This document shows positions 42,790 through 52,733 of a stretch of DNA of 64,000 nucleotides, piece after piece. The notes under the pieces were generated by a model. It ran no database searches and had not been told where the DNA came from. It saw only the letters and a list, made by a program, of their open reading frames with translations. Position 1 is the stretch's first letter; each line of letters begins with the position of its first letter. Source of the DNA: Methanobrevibacter thaueri (GTDB taxonomy: Archaea; Methanobacteriota; Methanobacteria; Methanobacteriales; Methanobacteriaceae); contig NZ_MZGS01000019.1 of NCBI RefSeq assembly GCF_003111625.1, positions 1 to 64,000 of the forward strand. The letters run 5' to 3'. Position numbers and translations under genes: made by a program.

Positions 42790-45504
42790 ATGTCAAATAA
42801 AGAAATTCCTAAAGACTATGACTTTAAAAAAGAAAAAGAATGGGAGCAAAAATGGGAAGATGAAAACATCTACAAATACATTGGAGATGGATCTCGTCCT
42901 AGATACATTATTGACACTCCCCCACCATACCCAACAGGTGCAATTCACTTAGGCCACGTCCTGAATTGGGTTTACATTGATATGAATGCAAGATACAGAA
43001 GACAAAAAGGATTTGACGTCTTGTTCCCACAAGGATGGGACTGTCACGGTCTTCCAACTGAAGTTAAAGTTGAAGAGACTCACGGAATCAAGAAAAACGA
43101 TGTTTCAAGAGCACAATTCAGAGAATACTGTATTGATTTGACCACCAAAAACATTGCAAGCATGAAAAAGGACATGAAGGCAATGGGTTACTCACAGGAT
43201 TGGACTCGCGAATTCGTCACAATGAATCCTGAGTACATGAGAAGAACCCAATACTCCTTTTTGAAAATGTATGAAGACGGATTGATCTATCAAGGAAAAC
43301 ACCCTGTAAACTGGTGTCCTCGTTGTCAAACCGCTATCGCTTTTGCAGAAGTTGAATATTCCGATAACACTACATTCTTAAACTATGTTAACTTCCCTCC
43401 TGCCGTTGAGGATTCATATGATGATATCGCATCATCACAGGAATCAGGCAAACAGGCTGACCCTAAAGAGGAAGGCATTTTAATCGCAACTACCCGTCCT
43501 GAATTGATGTCTGCTTGTGTGGCCGTTGTTATTCACCCGGAGGATGAAAGATACACTCACCTTTTAGGCAAATATGTGGAAGTTCCATTGTCACACCAAA
43601 AAGTTAAAATCATTGCAGATGAGGAAGTAGATCCTGAATTCGGTACAGGTGCGGTAATGATTTGTACATTTGGGGACAAGACTGACGTAAGTTGGGTTCA
43701 AAAATATGACCTTGAAGTCATTGACGTCATGGATGATGACGGCACATTGACCTCAGCCGCCGGAAGATATGAGGGAATGGACCTGCAATCCTGTAAAAAA
43801 CAGACCATTGAAGACTTGGACGCTGAAGGATACCTCTTGAAAAAGGAAGAGGTTGACCAAAACGTGGGCCAATGCTGGAGATGCAAAACCCCTGTCGAAA
43901 TCCTTCTTAAGGAACAATGGTTCGTAGCCGTAAGGGACTTGATTGAAAAGACTAAGGTGGCAGCGGATGAAATGAAATGGGTGCCTGAACACATGAAATC
44001 CCGTATGGTAAACTGGGCAGATTCCATGGAATGGGACTGGTGTATATCAAGGCAAAGAATATTTGCGACCCCAATTCCTGTATGGTACTGTAAAGATTGT
44101 GGAAAAGTCATTTTACCAGATGTTGAAGACTTGCCAATTGATCCAACTGTAGACAAGCCAAAACATGCATGTGAATGCGGCTGTGAAGAGTTCATACCTG
44201 AAGTGGACGTACTGGACACATGGATGGATTCATCAATTTCCCCGCTATCCATTGCAGGATGGCCTGATGAAGATTACGTAAATCATTTCCCATCAAACAT
44301 CCGTCCGCAAGGACATGATATCATCCGTACATGGGCATTTTACACAACTTTACGCTGTATAGCCTTGACCGGTCAAAAGCCGTTTGACGACATTGTAATC
44401 AACGGTATGGTATTCGGTGAAGACGGAAACAAGATGAGTAAGTCAAGACCTGAATTTGTTGTCGGCCCTGAAGAGGTAATTGAAAAATACGGAGCAGACC
44501 CGTTAAGAACATGGGCAGCAAACAGCGTGCCGGGATCCGATGTAATATTTGACTGGAAAGACATCAAGCATGGATACAGGTTCCTTAGAAAATTCTGGAA
44601 CGCTTTCAGATTCATCAGCATGCAAATCTTTGATGAGGAAGTCACATATGATGAGGTTAAAGACAATTTAGGACCATTGGACTTATGGATATTGTCAAAA
44701 CTCAATAATCTCAACAAGACTGTTGACAAGGCTTTCGACGAATACAACTTTGCACAGACAATCACCCCAATCGAAAGATTCTTCTGGCATGATTTCTGTG
44801 ACGAATACATCGAAGCTGTAAAATACAGATTATACACTGATGTTTCAGACGAGTCTAGAAAAGCAGCAAAATACACTTTAAGAACCGTTGTGGAAACATC
44901 CCTTAAATTGATGGCTCCTATTGCACCGTTCTTCACAGAAGAGGTCTACCAATACTTCTCAGATGAGTCAATCCACACAACATTATGGCCTGAAGTATAT
45001 GAGGAACTGATCAGTGAAGAAATGGAAACAAAAGGAGAAACCACTGTTGAGTTAATCGATGAAGTTAGAAGATTCAAATCAGCATCAAAAATCCCATTGA
45101 ATGCAGAACTTGCTGAAGTCAATGTCTACACTTCCGATGATGATTTGGTGGATGTGTTCAATCAATTTGATGACGACATTAAAGGAACACTCAAAATCAA
45201 TGATTTGACAATCAGCTCAGGAAAACCTGAAGTTCATGAGAAAATCATTGAGGTTGAACCTGACATGTCTAAAATCGGACCAACATTCAAAGGGGATGCC
45301 GGTAAAATCATCGGTTATCTTAAATCAACTCCTATCGATGAAATCGGTTCCGTTTTAGAGGAAAATCATGAACTTGCAATCGGCGAGATTGTAGTTCCTG
45401 AAGACATGTTGAATGTCAAAAAGGAGATTGTCGGAGCATCCGGTAAAAAAGTGGACATCCTGCAATCTGAAAACTTAGATATGATTGTTGAAGTAATTAG
45501 ATAA
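42790..45504 (+). CDS. valS: Valyl-tRNA synthetase, archaeal type
   Basis: 904 residues from the ATG at 42790, with AGGAG 6 bases before it; a longer frame from 42760 lacks a ribosome site. Class I motifs: '[26 protein letters not shown]' (HIGH type) and '[12 protein letters not shown]' (KMSKS). The editing domain contains '[24 protein letters not shown]'. A zinc-binding pair of Cys motifs (WCPRCQT; CKDCGKV...CECGCEEF) and an anticodon domain with '[18 protein letters not shown]' follow. '[21 protein letters not shown]' is typical of archaeal ValRS. A T run follows the gene. Confidence 0.95.
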   Translation: MSNKEIPKDYDFKKEKEWEQKWEDENIYKYIGDGSRPRYIIDTPPPYPTGAIHLGHVLNWVYIDMNARYRRQKGFDVLFPQGWDCHGLPTEVKVEETHGIKKNDVSRAQFREYCIDLTTKNIASMKKDMKAMGYSQDWTREFVTMNPEYMRRTQYSFLKMYEDGLIYQGKHPVNWCPRCQTAIAFAEVEYSDNTTFLNYVNFPPAVEDSYDDIASSQESGKQADPKEEGILIATTRPELMSACVAVVIHPEDERYTHLLGKYVEVPLSHQKVKIIADEEVDPEFGTGAVMICTFGDKTDVSWVQKYDLEVIDVMDDDGTLTSAAGRYEGMDLQSCKKQTIEDLDAEGYLLKKEEVDQNVGQCWRCKTPVEILLKEQWFVAVRDLIEKTKVAADEMKWVPEHMKSRMVNWADSMEWDWCISRQRIFATPIPVWYCKDCGKVILPDVEDLPIDPTVDKPKHACECGCEEFIPEVDVLDTWMDSSISPLSIAGWPDEDYVNHFPSNIRPQGHDIIRTWAFYTTLRCIALTGQKPFDDIVINGMVFGEDGNKMSKSRPEFVVGPEEVIEKYGADPLRTWAANSVPGSDVIFDWKDIKHGYRFLRKFWNAFRFISMQIFDEEVTYDEVKDNLGPLDLWILSKLNNLNKTVDKAFDEYNFAQTITPIERFFWHDFCDEYIEAVKYRLYTDVSDESRKAAKYTLRTVVETSLKLMAPIAPFFTEEVYQYFSDESIHTTLWPEVYEELISEEMETKGETTVELIDEVRRFKSASKIPLNAELAEVNVYTSDDDLVDVFNQFDDDIKGTLKINDLTISSGKPEVHEKIIEVEPDMSKIGPTFKGDAGKIIGYLKSTPIDEIGSVLEENHELAIGEIVVPEDMLNVKKEIVGASGKKVDILQSENLDMIVEVIR

Positions 45505-45562
45505 TTACTTCCCTAATTTCTTTTTTTTTTAAAAAAATAGAGGATATTAACAACGGATGTTG

Positions 45563-46765
45563 TTAAATATCGTAAATATTAACTGCATTTGGTTTGAATT
45601 CGTCTTTCTTTTTATCATAGCCTTCTTCAATGTAGAAGGAAACCTTAACTCCTTCACGGTATTTGTTTGGATCTCCTTTGAATTCAAATCCGTTGAAGAA
45701 ATAGGAGTGTCCTGACTCATCCTTGACAAATCCTGTTTTTCCGTGAGGGAATATTCTTGAAATGACTCCAAAGGTTGGTTGCTGATTTTTGAATTTCAAT
45801 TCTTTCCAATAGCTTTTGAGTTCCCTTTCAATTTTCCAGTACTCGGTGTTTTCGGTGTCCAAACCGGCATTTGCTATTTCCTCTTCCAGACCTTCGTCAA
45901 TGTTCCATTCGTTATGCAGTCTTATGGAATAAATCAGGTAGGAATGTTTTAGTGCAATTTCAGGGTCATCATCTTCAAGCAGGTCCTCAAGCAAGGAATA
46001 CAGTTTGATTTTCTTGTCAATGTCTCCACGGTTTAATGCGGCTGATGCGGCATATTCCAGTGATTTTTCCTCCTCGCCCATGAAGAAGTAGTTTTCAGCA
46101 ATCTCCCATTGGATGTACCAGTCCTTTTTGAACCTGTAGATGTCGTTTAGGTATTTGATGGCCTCCTCATATTCGCCCAATTCCCTGCATGACCTTGCGA
46201 TTCTCCATTTAAACCAGATGTCACCGTTGTTTGTGAATTGGTCCAATTCTTCCAATGCCTTTTTGGAAACGCTTAGGCATTCATCATAGTCTTCAACTTC
46301 CTGATATGATTTTGAAAGCCAATTGTAGTACTTTTCCTTATTGGATGCAAGTTTCACTTCCCTTCCGTCATCAGTGGTGAAAGTGGAGGTTTTTTTGCTC
46401 AAATAATCAGGATTTAATTTTTCTGACCAGATAATGATGTTTTCATAGTCCTTATTCTTGTACAGGTAATCAAGAAGCTTCATCATTGACATTGTGTATG
46501 CGCAAACCCCGTCCTTTTCGGAGTGGTCTTCCTGAGGCACAAGTTGTGTTATCAAATCCACAGCTTCAAATAGCTCTGTTTCATCTTCCGGCTTTTTCAC
46601 GTGAAGCTGATAAAGTGCCCAGCTGTAGAATCTTTTGTCCCATATTGTGAAGGCTTCAGGATGCTCAATGTAGATGGATTCGTAAATGTCTTTGGCATCC
46701 TCATATTTTTTACTTTGATAATTCTTTTTTGCTTGATCCAAGTCTTTTTTAATGTTTTCACTCAT
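45563..46765 (-). CDS. TPR-repeat protein with C-terminal cold-shock-like domain
   Basis: 400 residues from the ATG at 46765 (GGTGATTC upstream). Helical repeats of the TPR type cover about 1-310: 'DLDQAKKNYQSKKYEDAKDIYESIYIEHPEAFTIWDKRFYSWALYQL' and 'SRELGEYEEAIKYLNDIYRFKKDWYIQWEIAENYFFMGEEEKSLEYAASAAL' are clear. The C-terminal 70 residues, 'TFGVISRIFPHGKTGFVKDESGHSYFFNGFEFKGDPNKYREGVKVSFYIEEGYDKKKDEFKPNAVNI', read like an OB/cold-shock domain (G-x-I-x...G-F-I-x..., Y-F-F motif). It could bind RNA through the OB part while the TPRs hold partners. Monocistronic, unknown process. Confidence 0.8.
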   Translation of the reverse strand: MSENIKKDLDQAKKNYQSKKYEDAKDIYESIYIEHPEAFTIWDKRFYSWALYQLHVKKPEDETELFEAVDLITQLVPQEDHSEKDGVCAYTMSMMKLLDYLYKNKDYENIIIWSEKLNPDYLSKKTSTFTTDDGREVKLASNKEKYYNWLSKSYQEVEDYDECLSVSKKALEELDQFTNNGDIWFKWRIARSCRELGEYEEAIKYLNDIYRFKKDWYIQWEIAENYFFMGEEEKSLEYAASAALNRGDIDKKIKLYSLLEDLLEDDDPEIALKHSYLIYSIRLHNEWNIDEGLEEEIANAGLDTENTEYWKIERELKSYWKELKFKNQQPTFGVISRIFPHGKTGFVKDESGHSYFFNGFEFKGDPNKYREGVKVSFYIEEGYDKKKDEFKPNAVNIYDI

Positions 46766-46834
46766 TCGAATCACCACAAAAGGTCATATGTGTATAAATT
46801 GTTATAAGACTTATTTAAACATTGATATTTTATT

Positions 46835-47398
46835 TTAAATGTCATTTTCAATTTTTTTAACAACCCTTGCAGGAACGCCCACCGCTAGTGAATTGTCCGG
46901 AATGTCCTTTGTCACGACCGCTCCGGCCCCTACGACAACATTGTTCCCGATTGTGACTCCAGGCAGCACTGTAACGTTGGCCCCCAGCCAAACGTCATTG
47001 CCGATTCTGACTTCACCTCCCTGCGCCAGATGCTTTCGCCTGCCTTTGGGGGACAGGGGATGGCCGACTGCGGTTATGGTTGTGTTCGGACCAATCATGA
47101 CGTTATCCCCAATGCACACCTTGTTGATGTCCAGAATTGTCAGGTTGAAGTTTCCTGTGAAATTGTTTCCAATGTGTATGTTCTTTCCATTATCAAAGCA
47201 GAATCGCTTTGCAATCCATACCTTTTCGCCCACCGAACCTAAAATCTCACAAAGAACCTCATGCTGTTTGTCCAAATCATCCTCCGGAAGTGAATTGAAG
47301 ATGTTTGCATTCTCAATGGCATGCAGTTTCATCATGGATATGTCTTCGTCATCATAACAGTATTCCAGTCCCGCTTGCATTTTCTCAATTTCTTTCAT
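46835..47398 (-). CDS. Maltose/galactoside-type acetyltransferase (left-handed beta-helix)
   Basis: 187 residues. N-terminal helix 'MAGLEYCYDDEDISMMKLHAIENANIFNSL'-like precedes a left-handed beta-helix of hexapeptide repeats with 'IGNDVWLGANVTVLPGVTIGNNVVVGAGAVVTKDIPDNSLAVGVPARVVKKI'. The catalytic His is in 'TITAVGHPLSP'. It should transfer acetyl from acetyl-CoA to a sugar hydroxyl, perhaps on surface glycans. The ATG is supported by its position; little ribosome site is seen. Divergent from the next gene. Confidence 0.9.
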   Translation of the reverse strand: MKEIEKMQAGLEYCYDDEDISMMKLHAIENANIFNSLPEDDLDKQHEVLCEILGSVGEKVWIAKRFCFDNGKNIHIGNNFTGNFNLTILDINKVCIGDNVMIGPNTTITAVGHPLSPKGRRKHLAQGGEVRIGNDVWLGANVTVLPGVTIGNNVVVGAGAVVTKDIPDNSLAVGVPARVVKKIENDI

Positions 47399-47461
47399 GG
47401 TAATGTTTATATATTCAGTAAATAATAAAATGATATGAAAAAATAGTAAGGGTTGATTAAC

Positions 47462-48262
47462 ATGTTAGGCTTAAACAACAACCAATATGATGAAAATGTT
47501 AAAAATCCTCCAAGTGAGGATTCATATCCTATGGTGTCCATTTTGTTTTCAAACGATAACAATTTAGGGGTAAAGGCGTTATCCCTCACTGTTCTTGATT
47601 TAATCAACAAAGACCAAATCAAATGTGACATTGATTTAGATGAATCCCATGAAGTGGGCAAAAAATTGACTCCGCATGATATGGAGGTCATGAAGCAGAT
47701 AACTCTTAGAATATCAAATAAGGGAGAGTTAAAAACTTCAGAAACATTGGCCCTCAAGCTGCTTAAGAACATGAACAAAAATAAAAAGTTCAACTTGAAG
47801 GCAATGGCGAAGCAAAGCAACAACACTTCAGTTGCCAACAAGTTCGAAAAGGATTTCAATGACTTTGTCGAAGCCGTTAAAAACGAAAATGGATTTGACG
47901 GTAAAAATTATGGAGATATCCTGGAAAACGCTAAATTGACAAGCAAAGGAAAGGAAATCAAGAAAGAATGGAAGGCTTTCCAGACTTATCTCAAGTCAAA
48001 AGAATTAACTGAAAAATACCCTCCGGAATCTGCATCTGAAAATTCAGCACAGATCTTATATGCTTCCTGCTTCGGCATTGAAAGGGAAGCACTGAAAATA
48101 CGTGAAAACAACACTACATTAACAGATCTCATTGACAAGGATGGATATAAGCTATTGAACATTATCTTCAATAATGCATTGCTGAATGTGAGCGAAAAAC
48201 GTAGAGGGGATGGAATATTCTATGGTGTCAATGATAAGTACACCATTCCTGGTGGAGGATAG
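47462..48262 (+). CDS. Uncharacterised protein, similar to the C-terminal part of DUF2207
   Basis: 266 residues from the ATG at 47462; a TTG nine bases earlier is in frame but overlaps the GGTTGAT ribosome site. There are no membrane segments or signal peptide. Middle and end, 'LTSKGKEIKKEWKAFQTYLKSKELTEKYPPESASENSAQILYASCFGIEREALKI', resemble the cytoplasmic C-terminal stretch of the large DUF2207 membrane proteins (a 'kw-x-F-x-x-YL' helix, then 'yA-x-a-F-G'). The N-terminal part may be the matching helical domain. It would then be a free-standing soluble version. The C-terminal tail is Gly-rich (YTIPGGG). Role unknown. Confidence 0.65.
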   Translation: MLGLNNNQYDENVKNPPSEDSYPMVSILFSNDNNLGVKALSLTVLDLINKDQIKCDIDLDESHEVGKKLTPHDMEVMKQITLRISNKGELKTSETLALKLLKNMNKNKKFNLKAMAKQSNNTSVANKFEKDFNDFVEAVKNENGFDGKNYGDILENAKLTSKGKEIKKEWKAFQTYLKSKELTEKYPPESASENSAQILYASCFGIEREALKIRENNTTLTDLIDKDGYKLLNIIFNNALLNVSEKRRGDGIFYGVNDKYTIPGGG

Positions 48263-48300
48263 TCCTGCACTTTGAAATTGATTTTAAAAAAATAAAAAAA

Positions 48301-48326
48301 GAAAGTTAAATTATTTTTTAACTTTC
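48301..48326 (-). terminator. Terminator of the papain-domain surface gene
   Basis: GAAAGTTAAA (48301-48310) pairs with TTTAACTTTC (48317-48326), with the stop codon in the loop. The minus strand continues into T runs. Confidence 0.75.
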
Positions 48327-51300
48327 ACACTTTTTTTAACAGTATTTTTGAGATAGGTCACTTGATATTTGACTTTTTTGCCAACTTTGAGCTTTTTAAG
48401 TGCTGATTTTTTAATGGTTACTTTTGCAATTCCTTTTTTATTGGTTTTTGCCTTGTATGTTTTACCATTGAATTTGAATGTTAATTTTTTGCCTTTAATA
48501 GGTTTTTTTCCTTTCAAAGTGGCTTTTATGACCAGTTTCTTAGCGGATTTTTTAACTTTAACCTTTGAGAGTTTTAAAGATTGTTTTACTTTAACTGTGT
48601 GTTTGATGGTTTGGCCAGCATAAGTTGCGGTTAATGCGTAATTTCCCGGCTTTACAGTATTAGGTATGCTTAGTTTTGCATAACCTTTGCTGTCTGTTTT
48701 CACCTTGTATGTTTTTTTGTTTAATTTGATAACAACAATTTGGTTTGCACTAGCCGGATTTCCGTAATTATCAAATACACGAACTTTAAAGGTTGATTTG
48801 TCGCCATAGAACATGTTCACATTTGAATCTTCGCTGAATCTTGAAACAACAGTGATTGTGGTTACAGACTCTTCGAGTGTTTCAGGATTTTTCAGAATCA
48901 AGGTGTGTTTTCCAATTGACAGGTCATGTAATACAAAGTGTAGAGTTCCATCATTGTTGTCAATAGGAATTATGGCGGTTTCTTTGTCTAACATGATTGT
49001 TACTTCGCAGTCGAATAATTCAACACCGTTTTCATCATAAAATACTGGATCAAGTTTTAAATTGGTATTGTATCCGATTTTAATTTCTTCAGGAATCTCG
49101 ATGGTGTTCATTATTTCGAATCCTTCGATAATGTCTCCATCATCATAGGAAGTAATGAGGCTATAGTTTCCAGGGTCTAATGTTAAACCGAATGATGCTT
49201 TACCGCCAGTGACGATTGCAGAACCTAACTGTTCATTTCCTTTATAAAGACTAATTGTTTTTCCTTCAGCAGTTGAGTAAACTGTCAGATTTTTGTCTTT
49301 TGAATAGTATTGGGATTTACTTTCTCCAGGATTTGGATTTGCAACGGTGTATACCTTGATACAGGCTGCCTTGTTTATTTTTCCTAAGTCCTCATGAGTG
49401 TTGTCAGAGTAGTATGCAATTGTTTTTCCGCTTTCAAAATGAAGTCTTGTTCCTTCAATCAGTGGGATTGCTTTTGCTTCTATTCCAACTGAAAACTTAT
49501 GGCCTGAATTAACTGCAATTTGTTTGGCCAATTTGATTGTTTCAAATCCACCATGAGTTGATTTTCCGGTTTGTGTGTAGACTACCGCATCGTCAACATA
49601 CACTTTTATTGTATATGATTCGCCCGCTTTTTCAAAGTAGGTTCCAACAGCTTTTATTAGTTCATTGCCGATAGCCTCATAGCTATTGACGAAATTAATG
49701 ATATTTCCTCCATCGATGAAGAATCTGTTAGATCTTCCAATATCATATTGATATACGGTGGTGTAGTTTTCGGTATTGTTTATAATGTAAGCGACAGAGT
49801 TGGAGGTCATTGCAAAGGTAGTGTCATAGTATGATACGTAGAAGTATCCGTTTTCACCCCAGTTGCTTCCCCAACTGTTTTTACAAATCCATGCTCCATC
49901 TCCTTTTGGTTTTATTTTGAAATTATCCCTTGAATAATTGTCATCCCATCCAACCAATGTTACGAAGTGGTTTCCATATCCATTGCCGTTGTAGTATTGT
50001 GCATGGGTCTCAGGATTGTAATAGTTATTATTTGCAGAAGCGCCGTACAGGTGAACTGTTATTCCTCCGTAGTTTATTAAAGCTTCCTTAAATTTAGCGT
50101 TATCCAAAGCGCTCTCACGTTTTGGTATGATTAATGCATCCTGGATGTGATAGGATGCTCCAGGTGAAAATGAGGCAACGCTTATTTTTCCAAGTTCATC
50201 ATAGCTGTCCAATTCACTTGAGAGGACCCCTAACCATGAAAGGAATATGCCCATTCCTGAGGTGGAATATCCTCCCTCGGTTATAACTTCAGTACCATAT
50301 TCACTGTAACGTGTTGCAGAACCTTGGATGTTGTTTTCAGATATGTCAAGCAATATTCCGGTTGCTTTTAAGAATGCGGATTCAAGTGCGCCGGTAGCAC
50401 CGAATGCCCAACATGCACCATTGTTTCCTTGGTCTTTAACAACTCCTGCCAGGCTTATGCCGTTTACCTTGTAGTCACGCAAGTCAAATCTGGAACTGCT
50501 TGCGGTTGCATTTGTGATGATTGTTGGGTTTAGAATAATCTGTTTGCCTTCATAACTGACTATGGTGTTAGAGATTTTCTGGTCCAATAAGGTTTTTCCG
50601 CCATTAAAATTATTGTTTTTCAAAGTGGAACCTGCCTTGTCAAAAAGGCTGACTATAGTTTCCTTTTCTCCCATTGAAAATTGTGAATTTTTTATTTCGT
50701 ATTTGGTGTCATGCAGATAAATTGCTTCGCCGAAAGTGCCTGCATGATTGTACATGAAGCTGCATTGGGTTATCCTGCTGTTGCTGTCGTCAATGTACAA
50801 TGCGCCACCGTATAAGTATTTGGCGGTGTTTTTGTTGAATTTACAGTTACCAATCAACGGTATCGCATCTGAGATGTATACTGCCCCTCCGGTATATTCT
50901 GCGGTATTGTTTGTGAAGTTGCTTTCAATCAGATTCAATTTTCCGCCTAATTGAAGGTATGCCCCTCCGAAGTTTGAAGAGCAGTTTTCAAATAATGTTT
51001 TGGATACGGTGGATGAGCAGTTTACAGTGGCTTCATATTCCTTGCCCATGAGGCCGGCATTAATGTCTACATAAACGGCTCCGGCATCCTTGGATGATGA
51101 AACATTAATGAAGCTGCATCCGTCAATGGTCAGTGACTTAATTTCCTTAGTCCCAATGGCTCCTGCGGTTGCATTAGCAAATAGGTTGATGAATTTGGAA
51201 TTCAAGACGGTGAGTTTGTTTCCTTCACTGTAGATTGCGGTGGCATATCTTGAGGTCAGGTTTGCAAAGACGGTATTTTTAATCACCATTTCTGACTGAT

Positions 51301-51937
51301 ATCCATAAATCAGACTCCAGTGCACTGGCTTGCTGTTGATGAATGTTGAATTGTTCACCTCGACTATGCATAATGTAGTGAAGATTGAAGCCCCGTTTTT
51401 AGCATAATTATTTATGAATTTATCATGATTGCTGTAATAGTTACTTTGACGGGCATATATGGCTGCTCCCTCATCATTATCATGATTGTTTTCAAAGGTC
51501 ACGTTATTGGTGTGCACTATACAGTTATTAAGTATAATTGAAGAGCTGTTGGCATTAATAATCTTTAAATTATTGATAGTAATTTTACCGTTAGAAAATT
51601 TAAATACGGAAGCTTTATTGTCTGCATCAATTATGTGGTTATTACCATTGATGAGGTATTCGCTATTATTGAAATTGAAATTTATTCCTTCTTTATAATT
51701 CCCATCTGTTGTGCTATTGAATTTATAATCTGAGTTGATATTTAACTCATTATCGCTGGCTTGAATAGCATTAAATAAGTCTGCATAAGACCCGGTAGGT
51801 CCATCTGCAGAGATTACTTCAGAATCAGTGGTTTCCAAAGTGTGGTCAGTATTATTAATATCTTCTGCGCTGACCGCACTGATACTTATTATCAGGAATA
51901 TCAGTGCAGTTATCAGAAATATTTTCTTGTTTAAAAT
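48311..51937 (-). CDS. Surface protein with beta-helix, papain-like (C1A) protease domain and Ig-like tail; apparent AUU start
   Basis: About 1208 residues. A signal peptide (LNKKIFLITALIFLIISISAVSAE) is followed by a beta-helix (about 70-470). A C1A cysteine-protease domain follows: oxyanion Gln503, Cys509 (NNGACWAFG), His657 (GNHFVTLVGWDD) and Asn687 (KNSWGSNWGENGYF), all intact. A beta-rich domain, Ig-like modules and a lysine-rich C-terminal module (KTYKAKTNKKGIAKVTIKK) close the protein. The activity could trim surface proteins or attack other cells or host proteins; it is not the C71 pseudomurein endoisopeptidase family. Initiation is odd: AGGAGG (51950-51945) is followed after 7 bases by ATT at 51937, and no ATG, GTG or TTG lies between the ribosome site and the signal peptide. 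The first ATG (51838) lies beyond it. Confidence 0.87.
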   Translation of the reverse strand: MLNKKIFLITALIFLIISISAVSAEDINNTDHTLETTDSEVISADGPTGSYADLFNAIQASDNELNINSDYKFNSTTDGNYKEGINFNFNNSEYLINGNNHIIDADNKASVFKFSNGKITINNLKIINANSSSIILNNCIVHTNNVTFENNHDNDEGAAIYARQSNYYSNHDKFINNYAKNGASIFTTLCIVEVNNSTFINSKPVHWSLIYGYQSEMVIKNTVFANLTSRYATAIYSEGNKLTVLNSKFINLFANATAGAIGTKEIKSLTIDGCSFINVSSSKDAGAVYVDINAGLMGKEYEATVNCSSTVSKTLFENCSSNFGGAYLQLGGKLNLIESNFTNNTAEYTGGAVYISDAIPLIGNCKFNKNTAKYLYGGALYIDDSNSRITQCSFMYNHAGTFGEAIYLHDTKYEIKNSQFSMGEKETIVSLFDKAGSTLKNNNFNGGKTLLDQKISNTIVSYEGKQIILNPTIITNATASSSRFDLRDYKVNGISLAGVVKDQGNNGACWAFGATGALESAFLKATGILLDISENNIQGSATRYSEYGTEVITEGGYSTSGMGIFLSWLGVLSSELDSYDELGKISVASFSPGASYHIQDALIIPKRESALDNAKFKEALINYGGITVHLYGASANNNYYNPETHAQYYNGNGYGNHFVTLVGWDDNYSRDNFKIKPKGDGAWICKNSWGSNWGENGYFYVSYYDTTFAMTSNSVAYIINNTENYTTVYQYDIGRSNRFFIDGGNIINFVNSYEAIGNELIKAVGTYFEKAGESYTIKVYVDDAVVYTQTGKSTHGGFETIKLAKQIAVNSGHKFSVGIEAKAIPLIEGTRLHFESGKTIAYYSDNTHEDLGKINKAACIKVYTVANPNPGESKSQYYSKDKNLTVYSTAEGKTISLYKGNEQLGSAIVTGGKASFGLTLDPGNYSLITSYDDGDIIEGFEIMNTIEIPEEIKIGYNTNLKLDPVFYDENGVELFDCEVTIMLDKETAIIPIDNNDGTLHFVLHDLSIGKHTLILKNPETLEESVTTITVVSRFSEDSNVNMFYGDKSTFKVRVFDNYGNPASANQIVVIKLNKKTYKVKTDSKGYAKLSIPNTVKPGNYALTATYAGQTIKHTVKVKQSLKLSKVKVKKSAKKLVIKATLKGKKPIKGKKLTFKFNGKTYKAKTNKKGIAKVTIKKSALKKLKVGKKVKYQVTYLKNTVKKSVKVKK

Positions 51938-51950
51938 AATCTTTCCTCCT
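51935..51950 (-). promoter_or_regulatory. Strong ribosome-binding site with an AUU start
   Basis: On the minus strand AGGAGG (51950-51945), spacer AAAGATT, then ATT (51937-51935), followed by codons for LNKKIFLITAL of a perfect signal peptide. An adjacent ATT at 51940 is the other possible start (4-base spacing). Confidence 0.6.
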
Positions 51951-52080
51951 TTATTGTTTAACAGTAATATTTATGTTCCAAATAATTTTTAAAATTATGT
52001 TTTTTTGGAAAAAATGTTGCAGGGGGTCATGATTAAATAAATGTAAAAGTTTAATTACATCGATTCATATAGATTTTCAC

Positions 52081-52563
52081 ATGAACGTAAAATATTTTTT
52101 AATCATTGGTTTGGTTGTGGGAATGATGGCCTTAACTCCATTGTCCGCAGCCGATGAGGACTATGGCATATTGGATGCAATGGATATCACTCCATTTGAC
52201 GCAGATACAAATGTGACTATCGATGGAATTGATTTCAATGTTCCTAAAGGTTATGGTGAACAGAAAGACCTCACAAAGGATAATGATTCCTATGATTTGG
52301 GATTCGGCGAAGTTACATTAAGCAATTATCAATACCTAAATGAGGATGGCGATTTGCTTAACATTCAGGTAATGTCCGTCAAGGATAAAAACTTCACTGA
52401 TGATCAAATAACTCCTGAAGATGGGGAAGTTAAAAAGACCATCAACGGCAGGGAAGGATTCTACAGTGAAAATGATGGTGTTGCCATGTTCAGATATGCT
52501 CAAGATGGGAAAAGCATTCTGGTCGCCGGGGAATCTGACGTTGTTTCCAATGTGATTATCTGA
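52081..52563 (+). CDS. Secreted protein of unknown function
   Basis: 160 residues. A signal peptide with likely cleavage after 'LTPLSAA' (about 1-25) leads to a small acidic domain: 'NVTIDGIDFNVPKGYGEQKDLTKDNDSYDLGFGEVTLSNYQYLNEDGDLLNIQVMSVKD' and 'KTINGREGFYSENDGVAMFRYAQDGKSILVAGESDVVSNVI'. The pattern resembles other small methanogen surface proteins that I cannot name. No ribosome site is evident; a TATA-like stretch about 30 bases upstream suggests a leaderless mRNA. It is divergent from the protease-domain surface gene. Confidence 0.7.
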   Translation: MNVKYFLIIGLVVGMMALTPLSAADEDYGILDAMDITPFDADTNVTIDGIDFNVPKGYGEQKDLTKDNDSYDLGFGEVTLSNYQYLNEDGDLLNIQVMSVKDKNFTDDQITPEDGEVKKTINGREGFYSENDGVAMFRYAQDGKSILVAGESDVVSNVII

Positions 52564-52570
52564 TTAATGC

Positions 52571-52612
52571 AAGAATAAATGAAATTCACTTCATTAATTC
52601 TTTTTCTTTTTT
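52571..52612 (+). terminator. Terminator after the small secreted-protein gene
   Basis: AAGAATAAATGAA (52571-52583) and TTCATTAATTCTT (52590-52602) form a 13-pair stem with one A-A mismatch, followed by a T-rich tract. Confidence 0.75.
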
Positions 52613-52733
52613 TTATTTTTCAAAACTCTTTTCAAAAGTTTCCAAAAAATTATATTAATAATACAAAATAAACCTTAATATAGAAAAAATTGAGGGAAAA
52701 TCGATAAGAATATTGTCTTTTCGATATGATAAA

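Noticed and set aside
43698-44936. Long antisense frames inside valS
   Set aside because: They lie fully within a clear synthetase gene, have no ribosome sites and show no recognisable domain.
46839-47357. Plus-strand frame opposite the acetyltransferase
   Set aside because: The minus-strand frame has a textbook hexapeptide-repeat enzyme; the opposite frame has no domain or ribosome site.
48311-51937. Pseudomurein endoisopeptidase (PeiW/PeiP, C71) for the protease domain
   Set aside because: The Cys, His and Asn motifs (GACWAFG, NHFVTLVGW, KNSWGSNWG) are those of papain-family C1A peptidases.
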